Source: Parabacteroides chongii
GTDB lineage: Bacteria > Bacteroidota > Bacteroidia > Bacteroidales > Tannerellaceae
Length of the DNA stretch: 64,000 bases
Assembly: GCF_029581355.1 (NCBI RefSeq)
Contig: NZ_CP120849.1
Location: 4,868,501 to 4,932,500, forward strand
Direction: 5' to 3'
Positions 21,011 through 28,855 of this stretch are shown here, one piece after another. The position numbers and the translations under genes were made by a program. Positions within the stretch are counted from its first letter, which is position 1. Every line of letters begins with the position of its first letter. Under the pieces are notes generated by a model. That model worked only from the letters and a program-made list of their open reading frames with translations. It did not search any database and was not told where the DNA came from.

Positions 21011-21496
21011 ATGAACAGTAAAAAAATCTTCACATTATTAGTATTGGTCGTAGGTTTCATGACTTTATCCTCCTGCAAAGGACAAGCCAAAAACGCTGTC
21101 GGTGAAACAGAAAACAGCCAGGAAACAACAGCCAATACACCTGTCCATATCACAAAGGCTGATTTTCTGAAAAAGATATACAATTACGAAGCCAGCCCCA
21201 ACGAATGGAAATATCTGGGCGACAAACCCGCCATCATCGACTTTTATGCAGACTGGTGTGGCCCCTGTAAAATGATCGCTCCTTCTTTGGAACAACTAGC
21301 CAAAGAATATGCCGGAAAGATCGATATATACAAAGTAGATGTCGACAAGGAAACTGAACTGGCACAGGTTTTCGGAATACAAGGTATCCCGGCATTGCTG
21401 TACATCCCCATGACAGGGAAACCCCAGATGCTTCAAGGAGCATTGCCTAAAGATCAATTAAAAGAAAAGATTGAAACTATTTTACTGAAAAAGTAA
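21011..21496 (+). CDS. Thioredoxin-like lipoprotein
   Basis: 161 aa. A lipoprotein signal ends in LSSC (Cys22), so the protein is anchored facing the periplasm. After a short linker comes a classical thioredoxin domain with WCGPC (C83, C86), FYADWCGPCK, the cis-Pro in GIQGIPALLYI, and a normal C-terminal helix. It is 24 bp downstream of DoxDA, in the same operon, and is the likely thiol partner of the membrane proteins encoded upstream. Confidence 0.92.
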   Translation: MNSKKIFTLLVLVVGFMTLSSCKGQAKNAVGETENSQETTANTPVHITKADFLKKIYNYEASPNEWKYLGDKPAIIDFYADWCGPCKMIAPSLEQLAKEYAGKIDIYKVDVDKETELAQVFGIQGIPALLYIPMTGKPQMLQGALPKDQLKEKIETILLKK

Positions 21497-21520
21497 AAGC
21501 ATTCTATCCATAACTAAAAA

Positions 21521-21639
21521 AGAGGTATCCCAATAAAGGGACCAGACGCAGACGACGCAGGATTACTCCGCGTTCGTCTGCATCCGGTAAAGAAGCTAAT
21601 AACTCACCACCACCCTCAACATCGCAATATGATACCTCT
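21521..21639. repeat. Nested inverted repeats between convergent genes
   Basis: Inner arms GCAGACGACGC (21548-21558) and GCGTTCGTCTGC (21570-21581) pair with one bulged base. Outer arms AGAGGTATC (21521-21529) and GATACCTCT (21631-21639) are exact but 101 bp apart. The inner hairpin could be a shared terminator for the thioredoxin and mgtA genes, although U-tracts are poor. Confidence 0.45.
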
Positions 21640-21696
21640 CATTTCCAGTCCGTATAAAATGGAAAACCACTCTCTCCTCGCCCATCTGCAACACTA

Positions 21697-24351
21697 TTAC
21701 AACCAGCGTGTAAACCGTTTTACGTACCATTGTTTTACGAATTGAGTCAACATACAATATCCAAGTAAAGTAGCAAGCAGCCAGGGGAAATAACTCAGCG
21801 GCAGCGGTACAAGCCCGATAGATGCACCTATCCCTGTAAACGGCAGGAGGATACCGATCGCCATGATCGCAAAAGTGGTGAGTAATACCGGCCATGAAGC
21901 CCGGCTCTGTATAAACGGTATCTTTCGTGTACGGATCATATGCACGATCAATGTCTGCGAAAGCAATCCTTCCACAAACCAACCGCTCTGGAACAAAGCC
22001 TGATGTTCCGGCGAAGTACACCCGAACACATACCACATCAACAGATAAGTCGTGATATCGAATATCGAACTGATCGGCCCGATGCAAATCATGAAACGGC
22101 TCAGATCGGAAGCATCCCACTTACGCGGCTTCAATAGGTATTCACGATCGACCTTGTCAAACGGTATCGTCGTCTGCGAAATATCATACAACAGGTTCTG
22201 TACCAGCAAATGAATCGGAAGCATCGGCAGGAAAGGCAGGAAAGCACTCGCCGCCAACACACTGAACATATTACCGAAATTTGAACTCGCCGTCATCTTA
22301 ATATACTTCATAATATTGCCGAATATCTTACGCCCTTCGAGAACACCCTGCTCCAGCACCATCAAATCCTTTTCCAGCAAAATGATATCAGCACTCTCCT
22401 TAGCAATATCGACCGCCGTATCCACCGAAATCCCGATATCCGACTGACGCAAGGCCGACGCATCGTTGATCCCATCCCCCAGGAAACCGACTGTATTCCC
22501 ACCCTTTTGCAGTAACGTGATAATACGCGTTTTCTGCATCGGAGTCAGTTTCGAATAAACCGTCGTATGTTGCAGCTCCTTCACCAGTTCCTCATCCGTC
22601 ATCTTCTCGATCTCCGGTCCCTGCAACGTATGCGTAATATCTACACCGACCTGACGGCAGACCGCTTTTACCACAGCTTCGTTATCACCGGATAACACCT
22701 TCACCTCTACACCATGCTCATGCAACTGTCGGATCGCTCCGGCAGCCGACGATTTGGGGGGATCGAGGAAAGCCAGATAACCAATCAGCACCATATCCAT
22801 TTCATCCTCCACCGAGAAATCCAGCTCCTTTTCTATCCAACTCTTCTGGGCAACCGCCAGCACACGCATGCCGTCACGGTTCATCCGCCCGCTTATTGTC
22901 AAGGCAATCTGCTTCAGTTCGTCCGTCATCGGGCATACTTCACCGTTATATTCCACATACGAACAGATCTGCATCATCTCCTCGATCGCCCCTTTGGTGA
23001 TGATCTGCCGTTTACCGTCGTTATCTTCCACGATCACCGACATGCAGCGGCGGGTAAAGTCAAACGGAATCTCGTCCACTTTCCTGTATTTATCACCCAG
23101 ATGTTCGAAATCCAGTTCCTTCGCATGCGAAAGGATCGCCTTGTCCATCAGGTTCTTCAGTCCGGTCTGGAAATAACTGTTGAAATAGGCATGTCGCAAC
23201 ACACGCAAATCGTCATCCCCATGCACATTGAGATATTTCTCCAACACGATCTTATCGCGCGTCAACGTCCCCGTCTTATCTGTACAAAGAATATTCATCG
23301 CCCCGAAACTCTGTATCGCATTCAGATTCTTCACGATCGTCTTGCGGCGTGACATGCTGACAGCCCCTTTTGCCAGATTGGAGGTAACGATCATCGGTAA
23401 CATCTCCGGCGTAAGACCGACAGCAACCGACACGGCAAACAGAAAAGCATCGAACCAGTCCCCTTTGCTCAACCCGTTAATCAGGAACACAAACGGAACC
23501 ATCACCAGCATAAACCGTATCAGCAACAAACTCACCTTATTGATTCCCCGGTCAAAACTCGTCTGCGCCCGCACCCCCGTCAGGCTTTTGGCAATCGTCC
23601 CCAGATAGGTAGAACGCCCGGTAGCAAACACCACGCCTATTGCTGATCCGCTCACCACATTCGACCCCATAAAGCAGATATCATCCAGCTCGACCACACT
23701 GCCCGTCCGATGCGTCCTGTTCCCCAGTTCCGCCCTTTTCTCTATAGCATCCGACTCGCCCGTCAACGACGACTGGCTGACAAACAAATCCTTAGATTCC
23801 ACGATACGGATATCGGCAGGCACCATATCTCCGGCAGCCAGGTAAACGATATCCCCCGGCACAAGTTCAGCGATATTCACTTCCTGTCCGTCTTTTGCAC
23901 CCAGACGGTAGACGGTAGCCGTATTCTTCACCATCCGTTTCAAGGCATCCGAAGCTCTGCCCGATTTCCATTCCTGCACGAAACGAAGCACTGCACTCAG
24001 CATCACCATCGCCGTAATAACAATAACGGTCACCCATTCCCTGTCTTCCGGCGCGGCCATCAGGACATCGATCACCAGCGAAACAACTGCCAATGCCATC
24101 AATATACCGATAAAAGGATTGATAAAGGTTTTAATAAACATGATCAGCCAACGGTCACGTTTTTCGCGTATGATTTCGTTAGGCCCATGAAAACGTAAAC
24201 GGTCTGTAACTTCTCCTTCCGTCAGTCCCAGACGTGAAGTGTCGAAATAACTGAACACAGATTTCAGTGGTTGAGTAGCAGCCAGGAACACCCGTTCGCT
24301 GTTGAAAGAGATTGCGTTGTTGTTCTTTCTTTTCTTTCTTCTGATCCACAT
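21697..24351 (-). CDS. mgtA: Magnesium-translocating P-type ATPase
   Basis: 884 aa, normal length for MgtA/MgtB. P3B ATPase landmarks: a basic N-terminus, SLTGES near 195-200 (actuator domain), GLTPEMLP in helix 4 (313-320), the phosphorylated D358 in CTDKTGTLT, GDGINDASALRQSDIGISVD (hinge), and four further C-terminal membrane helices. It imports Mg2+ into the cytosol using ATP. The leader of about 75-80 nt has a hairpin next to the start, and paired direct repeats lie above the promoter, so it is likely regulated. Confidence 0.95.
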   Translation of the reverse strand: MWIRRKKRKNNNAISFNSERVFLAATQPLKSVFSYFDTSRLGLTEGEVTDRLRFHGPNEIIREKRDRWLIMFIKTFINPFIGILMALAVVSLVIDVLMAAPEDREWVTVIVITAMVMLSAVLRFVQEWKSGRASDALKRMVKNTATVYRLGAKDGQEVNIAELVPGDIVYLAAGDMVPADIRIVESKDLFVSQSSLTGESDAIEKRAELGNRTHRTGSVVELDDICFMGSNVVSGSAIGVVFATGRSTYLGTIAKSLTGVRAQTSFDRGINKVSLLLIRFMLVMVPFVFLINGLSKGDWFDAFLFAVSVAVGLTPEMLPMIVTSNLAKGAVSMSRRKTIVKNLNAIQSFGAMNILCTDKTGTLTRDKIVLEKYLNVHGDDDLRVLRHAYFNSYFQTGLKNLMDKAILSHAKELDFEHLGDKYRKVDEIPFDFTRRCMSVIVEDNDGKRQIITKGAIEEMMQICSYVEYNGEVCPMTDELKQIALTISGRMNRDGMRVLAVAQKSWIEKELDFSVEDEMDMVLIGYLAFLDPPKSSAAGAIRQLHEHGVEVKVLSGDNEAVVKAVCRQVGVDITHTLQGPEIEKMTDEELVKELQHTTVYSKLTPMQKTRIITLLQKGGNTVGFLGDGINDASALRQSDIGISVDTAVDIAKESADIILLEKDLMVLEQGVLEGRKIFGNIMKYIKMTASSNFGNMFSVLAASAFLPFLPMLPIHLLVQNLLYDISQTTIPFDKVDREYLLKPRKWDASDLSRFMICIGPISSIFDITTYLLMWYVFGCTSPEHQALFQSGWFVEGLLSQTLIVHMIRTRKIPFIQSRASWPVLLTTFAIMAIGILLPFTGIGASIGLVPLPLSYFPWLLATLLGYCMLTQFVKQWYVKRFTRWL

Positions 24352-24371
24352 GATAACTCTCTTTTGTGAAG

Positions 24372-24394
24372 CCCCCTGCTCCCAAAGCAGGAGG
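24372..24394 (-). promoter_or_regulatory. Leader hairpin of mgtA
   Basis: On the transcript CCTCCTGCT (24386-24394) pairs with AGCAGGGGG (24372-24380) over a 5-nt loop, 20 nt upstream of the ATG. It could hide or expose the start region. It is too short to be called an M-box. Confidence 0.4.
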
Positions 24395-24437
24395 TCTCCG
24401 GTTTGGTATTCGTTTTATGTCTCTCTTTTTGACAGCA

Positions 24438-24445
24438 CAAAAGTA
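24438..24445 (-). promoter_or_regulatory. Promoter -7 element of mgtA
   Basis: TACTTTTG on the minus strand, 86 bp before the ATG. A weak TTG (24462-24464) lies 16 bp upstream, shorter than the usual spacing, in line with a need for an activator. Confidence 0.5.
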
Positions 24446-24468
24446 GAGACACCCGGCCAGACAAGCCG

Positions 24469-24507
24469 TTAGAGAACTATTAGAAGGGTATTAGAGAACC
24501 ATTAGAA
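24469..24507 (-). promoter_or_regulatory. Direct-repeat activator site above mgtA
   Basis: TTAGAGAACTATTAGAA (24469-24485) and TTAGAGAACCATTAGAA (24491-24507) differ at one base and are 22 bp apart, immediately above the -33 region of mgtA. Such paired direct repeats are typical of OmpR-family regulator sites. The regulator is not identified. Confidence 0.6.
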
Positions 24508-24676
24508 TTTTGCAATTTACTTCTGCTTTTACTTACTCTGCAAAACAAAAATATTCAGATAGACTTGAAAATTCTCTCAAAAAAGAGTGTTTTTTCAGCT
24601 CTACCTGAATATTTCCCATCGCATTCCCGTAAAACGTAAATGATTATGGATAAGAAATTATAGCTATTGGAAAAAT

Positions 24677-24817
24677 ATGACTTCTGGAACGTATGCTCCT
24701 TTTGACCTGCTTACAGATCACTATGAAAAGTATATAGTGATATTAGATGAAATCACATTACCTTCAAGGAATGGAATACGACATATTCAGGCATGGGATA
24801 TATACAACTTTATATAA
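24677..24817 (+). pseudogene. ATP-binding protein (AAA/DUF4143 type) C-terminal fragment
   Basis: 46 codons ending in LLTDHYEKYIVILDEITLP...GIRHIQAWDIYNFI, which resembles the C-terminus of Bacteroidetes AAA-14/DUF4143 ATPases. The rest of the gene is absent upstream. An N-terminal fragment of the same kind of protein lies close by on the opposite strand (24886-24993). Confidence 0.5.
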
Positions 24818-24885
24818 TATAAAAGAGTATCATATCCTCTTCTTGCCCCTTGTGTATTTTCCTGTTTGATCATTCTTAAATCCAA

Positions 24886-24993
24886 TCAATCATTTTGTAA
24901 CAACCATTTCCAAGCCGAAACAACATTAATCACATTGAACGGATTTTCACTTTGCTTGATAGCAATCAGTGATTTGACAACCTCTTTTCTCAT
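24886..24993 (-). pseudogene. ATP-binding protein (AAA/DUF4143 type) N-terminal fragment
   Basis: 35 codons starting MRKEVVKSLIAIKQSENPF, nearly the same as the remnant at 28553-28738, then an unrelated tail to a stop. The Walker A region that should follow is missing. A 17-bp palindromic promoter region precedes it (24998-25048). Confidence 0.6.
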
Positions 24994-24997
24994 GACC

Positions 24998-25048
24998 TTT
25001 CCTTTATTTTAGGACAAAAAACGGTTTTATTTCCTAAAATAAAGGAAA
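24998..25048. repeat. 17-bp perfect inverted repeat above the ATPase remnant
   Basis: TTTCCTTTATTTTAGGA (24998-25014) and its exact complement (25032-25048) with a 17-nt loop. The same element is found at 28744-28793, again directly upstream of an MRKEV... remnant, so it is the family's own operator or promoter region. Confidence 0.75.
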
Positions 25049-25206
25049 TAAATGAATATGAACCCTTTATATCCGAAACATTACAATCACCACGAAACTC
25101 TTTATGCTCTCCAAATTTCACCAAACCTAACTGATTCATTAATAGACTTATCGTTACTAACTTCTTATTGGCATCCTATCCTCACACCAACATCTCAAAT
25201 ATTTAC

Positions 25207-25214
25207 TACCTTTG
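25207..25214 (+). promoter_or_regulatory. Promoter -7 element of the transglutaminase gene
   Basis: TACCTTTG 32 bp before the ATG at 25246. Confidence 0.5.
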
Positions 25215-25245
25215 CCGCCAATTGTAAATCATAAAACGAAACGTC

Positions 25246-26061
25246 ATGAGTAAATATCCATTTATGCTGATTACGTGCCTGTTTATTGCACAATCTGCTT
25301 TTGCGCAATCATATTCCAAATACTTTCGCCTGGAAAATCAGGATACCGTCAACTTTACTTTTACTGTGAGGAAACCTGATATTAAGGCAATAGACTGTTA
25401 TCCTCAACAGATTACCCAAATATCGAAAAACGGGGAAAATTACGAAATTTCACTCACCACTATCAACCCCTACCTAGATGGAAGCAAACTGGCTAAAATG
25501 AAAGAAGCCAAGTATGACAAATCACGGGAATACGACAGAGAGATCACTAGATTTTTACAATCTACTCCGTTGATAGATGCACAAAACGAACACGTTAGAC
25601 AAATTGCCGATACACTGTTCAAAGATGAAACGCAGACCTTTGTCATAATAGAGAAAGCCCTTAAATTTGTCTATACCTATCTGTCACCTTCCGATTCCAT
25701 TGCCAAACAGATCGATGCAGGGATTTGCAGAACCGTAGATGTCAATACAGTTATCCAGACAAGAAAAGGTACTTGTAGCGAATATACTAATCTATTTACC
25801 GCACTGATGCGCTATATGAATATACCGACCCGTTTTGCTGTAGGATATTGGAATGTCCCTGAATGGAATACCGAAAGTACCCATGCCTGGCCTGAATGCT
25901 ACATAGAAGGTGCAGGTTGGTGTTCTGTCGACCCAACACTTCCATCGTATATCTGTCCGCATTTTGCAGAAATCAGGATGCGTTACGGAATAGATTACGA
26001 AGACTGCGACATCAGAACCCTAAATTATGACATCGAGCCGATCGAGTTTACAAAGAAATAA
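25246..26061 (+). CDS. Exported transglutaminase-like protein
   Basis: 271 aa with a Sec signal peptide (residues 1-20, ending in AFAQ). A transglutaminase-like core shows the Cys-His-Asp triad: C177 in RKGTCSEYTN, H213 in STHAWPE, D229 in GWCSVDPT. These enzymes act as cysteine peptidases or amide-transfer enzymes in the periplasm; the target is unknown. The YdeI-like gene starts 5 bp downstream, so the two are co-transcribed. Confidence 0.85.
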   Translation: MSKYPFMLITCLFIAQSAFAQSYSKYFRLENQDTVNFTFTVRKPDIKAIDCYPQQITQISKNGENYEISLTTINPYLDGSKLAKMKEAKYDKSREYDREITRFLQSTPLIDAQNEHVRQIADTLFKDETQTFVIIEKALKFVYTYLSPSDSIAKQIDAGICRTVDVNTVIQTRKGTCSEYTNLFTALMRYMNIPTRFAVGYWNVPEWNTESTHAWPECYIEGAGWCSVDPTLPSYICPHFAEIRMRYGIDYEDCDIRTLNYDIEPIEFTKK

Positions 26062-26065
26062 CCCC

Positions 26066-26635
26066 ATGACGACAGAAGATAAAATAAAGTATTTTGAAAA
26101 TAGAGAAGATTGGAGAAAGTGGTTGACAGACAACTTTGAAACCAAAGACGAAATTTGGTTCGTCTTCCCTTGTAAGTCGTCAGACAAAAAAAGTATTACA
26201 TACAACGACGCTGTTGAAGAAGCCCTTTGTTTCGAGTGGATCGACAGTACGATAAAGGCGCTTGACAAAGAACATAAAATTCAGCGTTTCACGCCTAGAA
26301 ACCCTAAAAGCACATACTCGCAAGCCAACAAAGAAAGACTTAAATGGTTATTGGAAAATAAAATGATACACCCTAAATTTGAGGATAAAATAAGAACTAT
26401 TTTATCTGACCCTTTTATTTTTCCAGATGATATAATTGACAGATTGAAAGAAGATAAAACAGCATGGAAAAACTATCTGCACTTCTCCGACCCATATAAA
26501 CGTATCCGAATTGCATACATTGAAGCAGCCAGGAAACGGCCTGAAGAATTTGAAAAACGACTAAACAACTTTATCAATAAAACGAAAGAAAATAAAATTA
26601 TAGCAGGATTTGGGGGAATTGGAAAATACTATTAA
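26066..26635 (+). CDS. YdeI/OmpD-associated family protein
   Basis: 189 aa from ATG 26066; an upstream in-frame start would lie inside the transglutaminase gene. The protein follows the family pattern: FENREDWRKWLTDNFETKDEIWFVFPCKS, YNDAVEEALCFEWIDSTIKAL, RFTPRNPKSTYSQANKERLKWL and a C-terminal helical extension. Family members have been tied to protection against bacteriocins and antimicrobial peptides, without a known mechanism. Confidence 0.85.
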   Translation: MTTEDKIKYFENREDWRKWLTDNFETKDEIWFVFPCKSSDKKSITYNDAVEEALCFEWIDSTIKALDKEHKIQRFTPRNPKSTYSQANKERLKWLLENKMIHPKFEDKIRTILSDPFIFPDDIIDRLKEDKTAWKNYLHFSDPYKRIRIAYIEAARKRPEEFEKRLNNFINKTKENKIIAGFGGIGKYY

Positions 26636-26660
26636 TCCCAATAAAATGCTGGCATGAATT

Positions 26661-27113
26661 TTACTTCCGTTTTCTAAATGCTATACCTATATATAACAAA
26701 CAAACCACCACCCCAATCACCAACATCCGCTTGGGATAGGAGAACTCCACAATACTACCTTTCTGAAAAGAATCAGAACCGGCAAAACAGTTCTCATCTA
26801 CAGAACCAGAACTAACAACCGACTCAACAACTTCCTCCCCCTGTACCTTAATGGCGACATGAGTAACAGACTGTACCCCATTCAACCGGCAGCTATCGAA
26901 CACGATATGCTCTATATTGATCACCTTATTGCGGGAAGCCTGATACAAATTTTTTAACAACATACTATCACTATGAATGCTATGCACCTCCTCCCTTATC
27001 TCCCGATGTTGTACACTACGCCGCCCGGCACTACAGCCGGGTAGCAAAACAACCAACAAACCAACCAAAACAAGTAAACTTCTCCTCCACATATCCATAC
27101 CTATCCCCTTCAT
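26661..27113 (-). CDS. Lipoprotein with C-terminal membrane helix, spanin-like
   Basis: 150 aa. The N-terminus is a lipoprotein signal with lipobox LLPGC (Cys27). The middle is polar, and the last 25 residues are a membrane helix (MLVIGVVVCLLYIGIAF) ending in a basic RKRK tail. A lipidated N-terminus plus a C-terminal inner-membrane helix is the layout of phage unimolecular spanins such as T1 gp11, which join the two membranes during lysis. Its ATG overlaps the stop of the M15 peptidase gene (ATGA). The spanin role is inference from layout and context; no sequence match was checked. Confidence 0.6.
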   Translation of the reverse strand: MKGIGMDMWRRSLLVLVGLLVVLLPGCSAGRRSVQHREIREEVHSIHSDSMLLKNLYQASRNKVINIEHIVFDSCRLNGVQSVTHVAIKVQGEEVVESVVSSGSVDENCFAGSDSFQKGSIVEFSYPKRMLVIGVVVCLLYIGIAFRKRK

Positions 27114-27520
27114 TTATTAATGATCACCTGATAACGATTCTCTCCATTTACCCGAAACGACAAGTGCAGGAACTTCTTTCGTTTATAAAGAATCGCCTGA
27201 TCGAAAGGTAACTTACAATAAAGCAACACATCCAGTAACACCTTCGGATCAGGCACATAACAATCCGCAGCCTCCCCCTTCACATGCTGGCTCGAAGGCA
27301 CACCGCCCACCAACCTGTTCACCTCCGGACTCCGGTAACCGCTTGTGATCGCAATCGGTTTCCCATAAGCCAGCCGCAACGGCTGTAACAACCGTTTTAC
27401 CAACTCCTTTATAGCCAGCTTCACCTCAAACGGTGGCTCATTCAGCAATCCGTTCTCTACCGCTACCCGGCTATACGTCATTTCTTCCCAGGTAAAATTC
27501 CTACTTATCCTCTCTTTCAT
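27110..27520 (-). CDS. M15 family D-Ala-D-Ala-type peptidase (endolysin-like)
   Basis: 136 aa from ATG 27520. It has the M15_3 zinc-site pattern: SSQHVKGEAADCY (H79, D86) and LHLSF (H119), preceded by SGYRSPEVNRLVGG. There is no signal peptide, as in phage endolysins that depend on a holin. It would cleave peptidoglycan cross-links. Its start overlaps the end of the small membrane-protein gene by 20 bp and its end overlaps the lipoprotein gene by 4 bp, so the three are translationally coupled. Confidence 0.85.
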   Translation of the reverse strand: MKERISRNFTWEEMTYSRVAVENGLLNEPPFEVKLAIKELVKRLLQPLRLAYGKPIAITSGYRSPEVNRLVGGVPSSQHVKGEAADCYVPDPKVLLDVLLYCKLPFDQAILYKRKKFLHLSFRVNGENRYQVIINK

Positions 27521-27719
27521 TTTGTACCGATTTAATTTTATACGAATAATCCACTCCAAACAAAGCCCCGGCAAATGTGCAGGTTTCCCCGAAAGCCACC
27601 AGCACACTATTATGAATCTCCCCTTTCGGAGCAATCCAGAAACCGGAGAAAAGAAGAACAATCCCGCTCATTACGAGCAGGATTGCCATTACCAATTGAA
27701 TAGTCAGTCTTTTTTTCAT
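27501..27719 (-). CDS. Small membrane protein, holin-like
   Basis: 72 aa. One strong membrane helix (about 6-28, rich in L/V/I/M), a short polar turn, a second weaker hydrophobic stretch (about 38-57, VLVAFGETCTFAGALFGV) and a charged tail (KSVQNEREDK). The size, two-helix plan and position directly before an M15 endopeptidase match a phage holin. It follows the HU-HIG gene by 51 bp. A truncated copy of its start (only the first three codons) remains behind the second HU-HIG gene. Confidence 0.65.
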   Translation of the reverse strand: MKKRLTIQLVMAILLVMSGIVLLFSGFWIAPKGEIHNSVLVAFGETCTFAGALFGVDYSYKIKSVQNEREDK

Positions 27720-27770
27720 ACGTTCCCCTTTCCTCTTTCAATCAAGTAATCTTCAATTTACCATTTTCAA

Positions 27771-28214
27771 TTATTCAATCTCAGGTCTGTCATCTCCACC
27801 GGAACTTTCTTCTTTTTTAGGTTTCGTATCTTCATCCTCTTCAAACTTCACGATCTCACTCATCCAGCGCAGACTGGTACCCGGCGAGAATATCACCCGT
27901 GCCTTTTTTATCAGGGAAGCATTGAAAGCATCCGCCGTCTCCGCACCTTTCGAACGAATTGAAAGACGAAAACTACCAAACTCACCCACCTGTACAATAC
28001 TACCCGAACGAAGCTCCAGGCTCATCGCCCAGTTTAACGAATCGAGTATTGCTTTCACATCAGCACTCGACATCGCCGAGCGGCTGGAGATCAATTCACA
28101 CAACTTATCCATATCGCAATAGTTCGACGACCGCGCCATCGCATAAGTCTTCACCTTGTCCTTATCGTCACCGCTAAGAACCTTGCGCTGCACCTTTCTA
28201 AATTTCAGTGTCAT
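27771..28214 (-). CDS. HU-HIG DNA-binding protein, copy 1
   Basis: 147 aa. The first about 120 residues are a HU/IHF-like domain of the Bacteroidetes HU-HIG type (KFRKVQRKVLSGDDKDKVKTYAMARS, SSADVKAILDSLNWAMSLELRSGSIVQVGEFGSFRLSI), with an acidic tail rich in E/D/K. It would bind and bend DNA. It heads the holin/M15/spanin-like cassette. Copy 2 at 28856 is almost identical. Confidence 0.85.
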   Translation of the reverse strand: MTLKFRKVQRKVLSGDDKDKVKTYAMARSSNYCDMDKLCELISSRSAMSSADVKAILDSLNWAMSLELRSGSIVQVGEFGSFRLSIRSKGAETADAFNASLIKKARVIFSPGTSLRWMSEIVKFEEDEDTKPKKEESSGGDDRPEIE

Positions 28215-28238
28215 AGCTTTTTTATTTTAATGATTAAT

Positions 28239-28270
28239 ACTACTGTTTCCAGGGGAACGATACAAAGGTA
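28239..28270 (-). promoter_or_regulatory. Promoter region of HU-HIG copy 1
   Basis: TACCTTTG on the minus strand (28263-28270) is the -7 element. Just downstream, at the likely transcription start, is the imperfect palindrome GTTTCCAGGGGAAC (28239-28252). Both are repeated in front of copy 2 and could be an autoregulatory site. Confidence 0.5.
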
Positions 28271-28488
28271 TAGGTAGGAATATATGTGAAGATCGGCGCG
28301 ATAGCATCATGTAAAACAGTATATAATAAGACTTTAGGAACATTCAAAATCTTAAAATACCATTTTTCACGAACCATCACACTGATCGGTTCAGGCTCTT
28401 ATTTAACGTTTATCAGGGAAATAATGATTATTCCGCAGGAATCTCCAGAATGGATTTAATTTATTTATAACTTCCAATAACATTCTTA

Positions 28489-28545
28489 ATACCCTTTCGG
28501 GTACTCTTTTTAATATAATCACGAAATAAATACCCGAAAGGGTAT
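28489..28545. repeat. TACCC inverted repeat, copy 1
   Basis: ATACCCTTTCGGGTA (28489-28503) and TACCCGAAAGGGTAT (28531-28545) are exact 15-bp inverted repeats 27 bp apart, and each arm is nearly palindromic (ACCC-N4-GGGT). Looks like a pair of operator sites. Its partner is at 29572-29628. Confidence 0.7.
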
Positions 28546-28552
28546 CGAATAA

Positions 28553-28738
28553 TTAAAAATATAAGTCAATATATCTTCCCCCACTTAAAGGGAATTCATT
28601 TTCCTGCAAAGAATGTACACCTGGGATAGTGATAATCTTCTTACGGTCGATTGGTAATTCCACATCCCGTTCTATCACATCAAACAGGATTTCACTTTGC
28701 TTAATAGCAATCAGCGATTTGAGAACCTCTTTCCTCAT
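28553..28738 (-). pseudogene. ATP-binding protein (AAA/DUF4143 type) remnant
   Basis: 61 codons. It starts MRKEVLKSLIAIKQSEILF and runs to RKKIITIPGV, the strand just before the Walker A loop, and then switches to an unrelated tail. The nucleotide-binding loop and all later domains are missing, so it is a dead fragment. The same N-terminal sequence is found at 24886-24993. Confidence 0.65.
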
Positions 28739-28743
28739 AAGTA

Positions 28744-28793
28744 TTCCTTTATTTTAGGACAAAAAAAGCATTTTCTTTCCTAAAATAAAGGAA
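28744..28793. repeat. 16-bp perfect inverted repeat above the ATPase remnant, copy 2
   Basis: TTCCTTTATTTTAGGA (28744-28759) and its exact complement (28778-28793), same element as at 24998-25048. It abuts the truncated holin start of the second HU-HIG segment, marking the junction where the rest of the cassette was lost. Confidence 0.75.
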
Positions 28794-28855
28794 ACTTTTT
28801 TCATACGTCCCCCCTTTCTCTTTCAATCAGGTAATCCCCTATTTACCATTTTTAA

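Larger units (their letters stand above)
27712..28570 (-). repeat. Duplicated HU-HIG segment, copy 1
   Basis: The HU-HIG gene with about 50 bp downstream and about 350 bp upstream is repeated at 28794-29650 in the same orientation with few differences. Copy 1 keeps the lysis-type genes; copy 2 ends after the first codons of the holin gene. Confidence 0.85.

Noticed and set aside
22714..23352. Long antisense reading frames inside mgtA and other GC-richer genes
   Set aside because: They are frame shadows of well-supported genes and show no family features.
24352..24445. M-box magnesium riboswitch in the mgtA leader
   Set aside because: The leader is only about 80 nt with one short hairpin; the conserved multi-helix M-box core cannot be recognised.
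25052..25234. 60-aa plus-strand reading frame
   Set aside because: No family features, composition like random AT-rich DNA, and it contains the promoter of the next gene.
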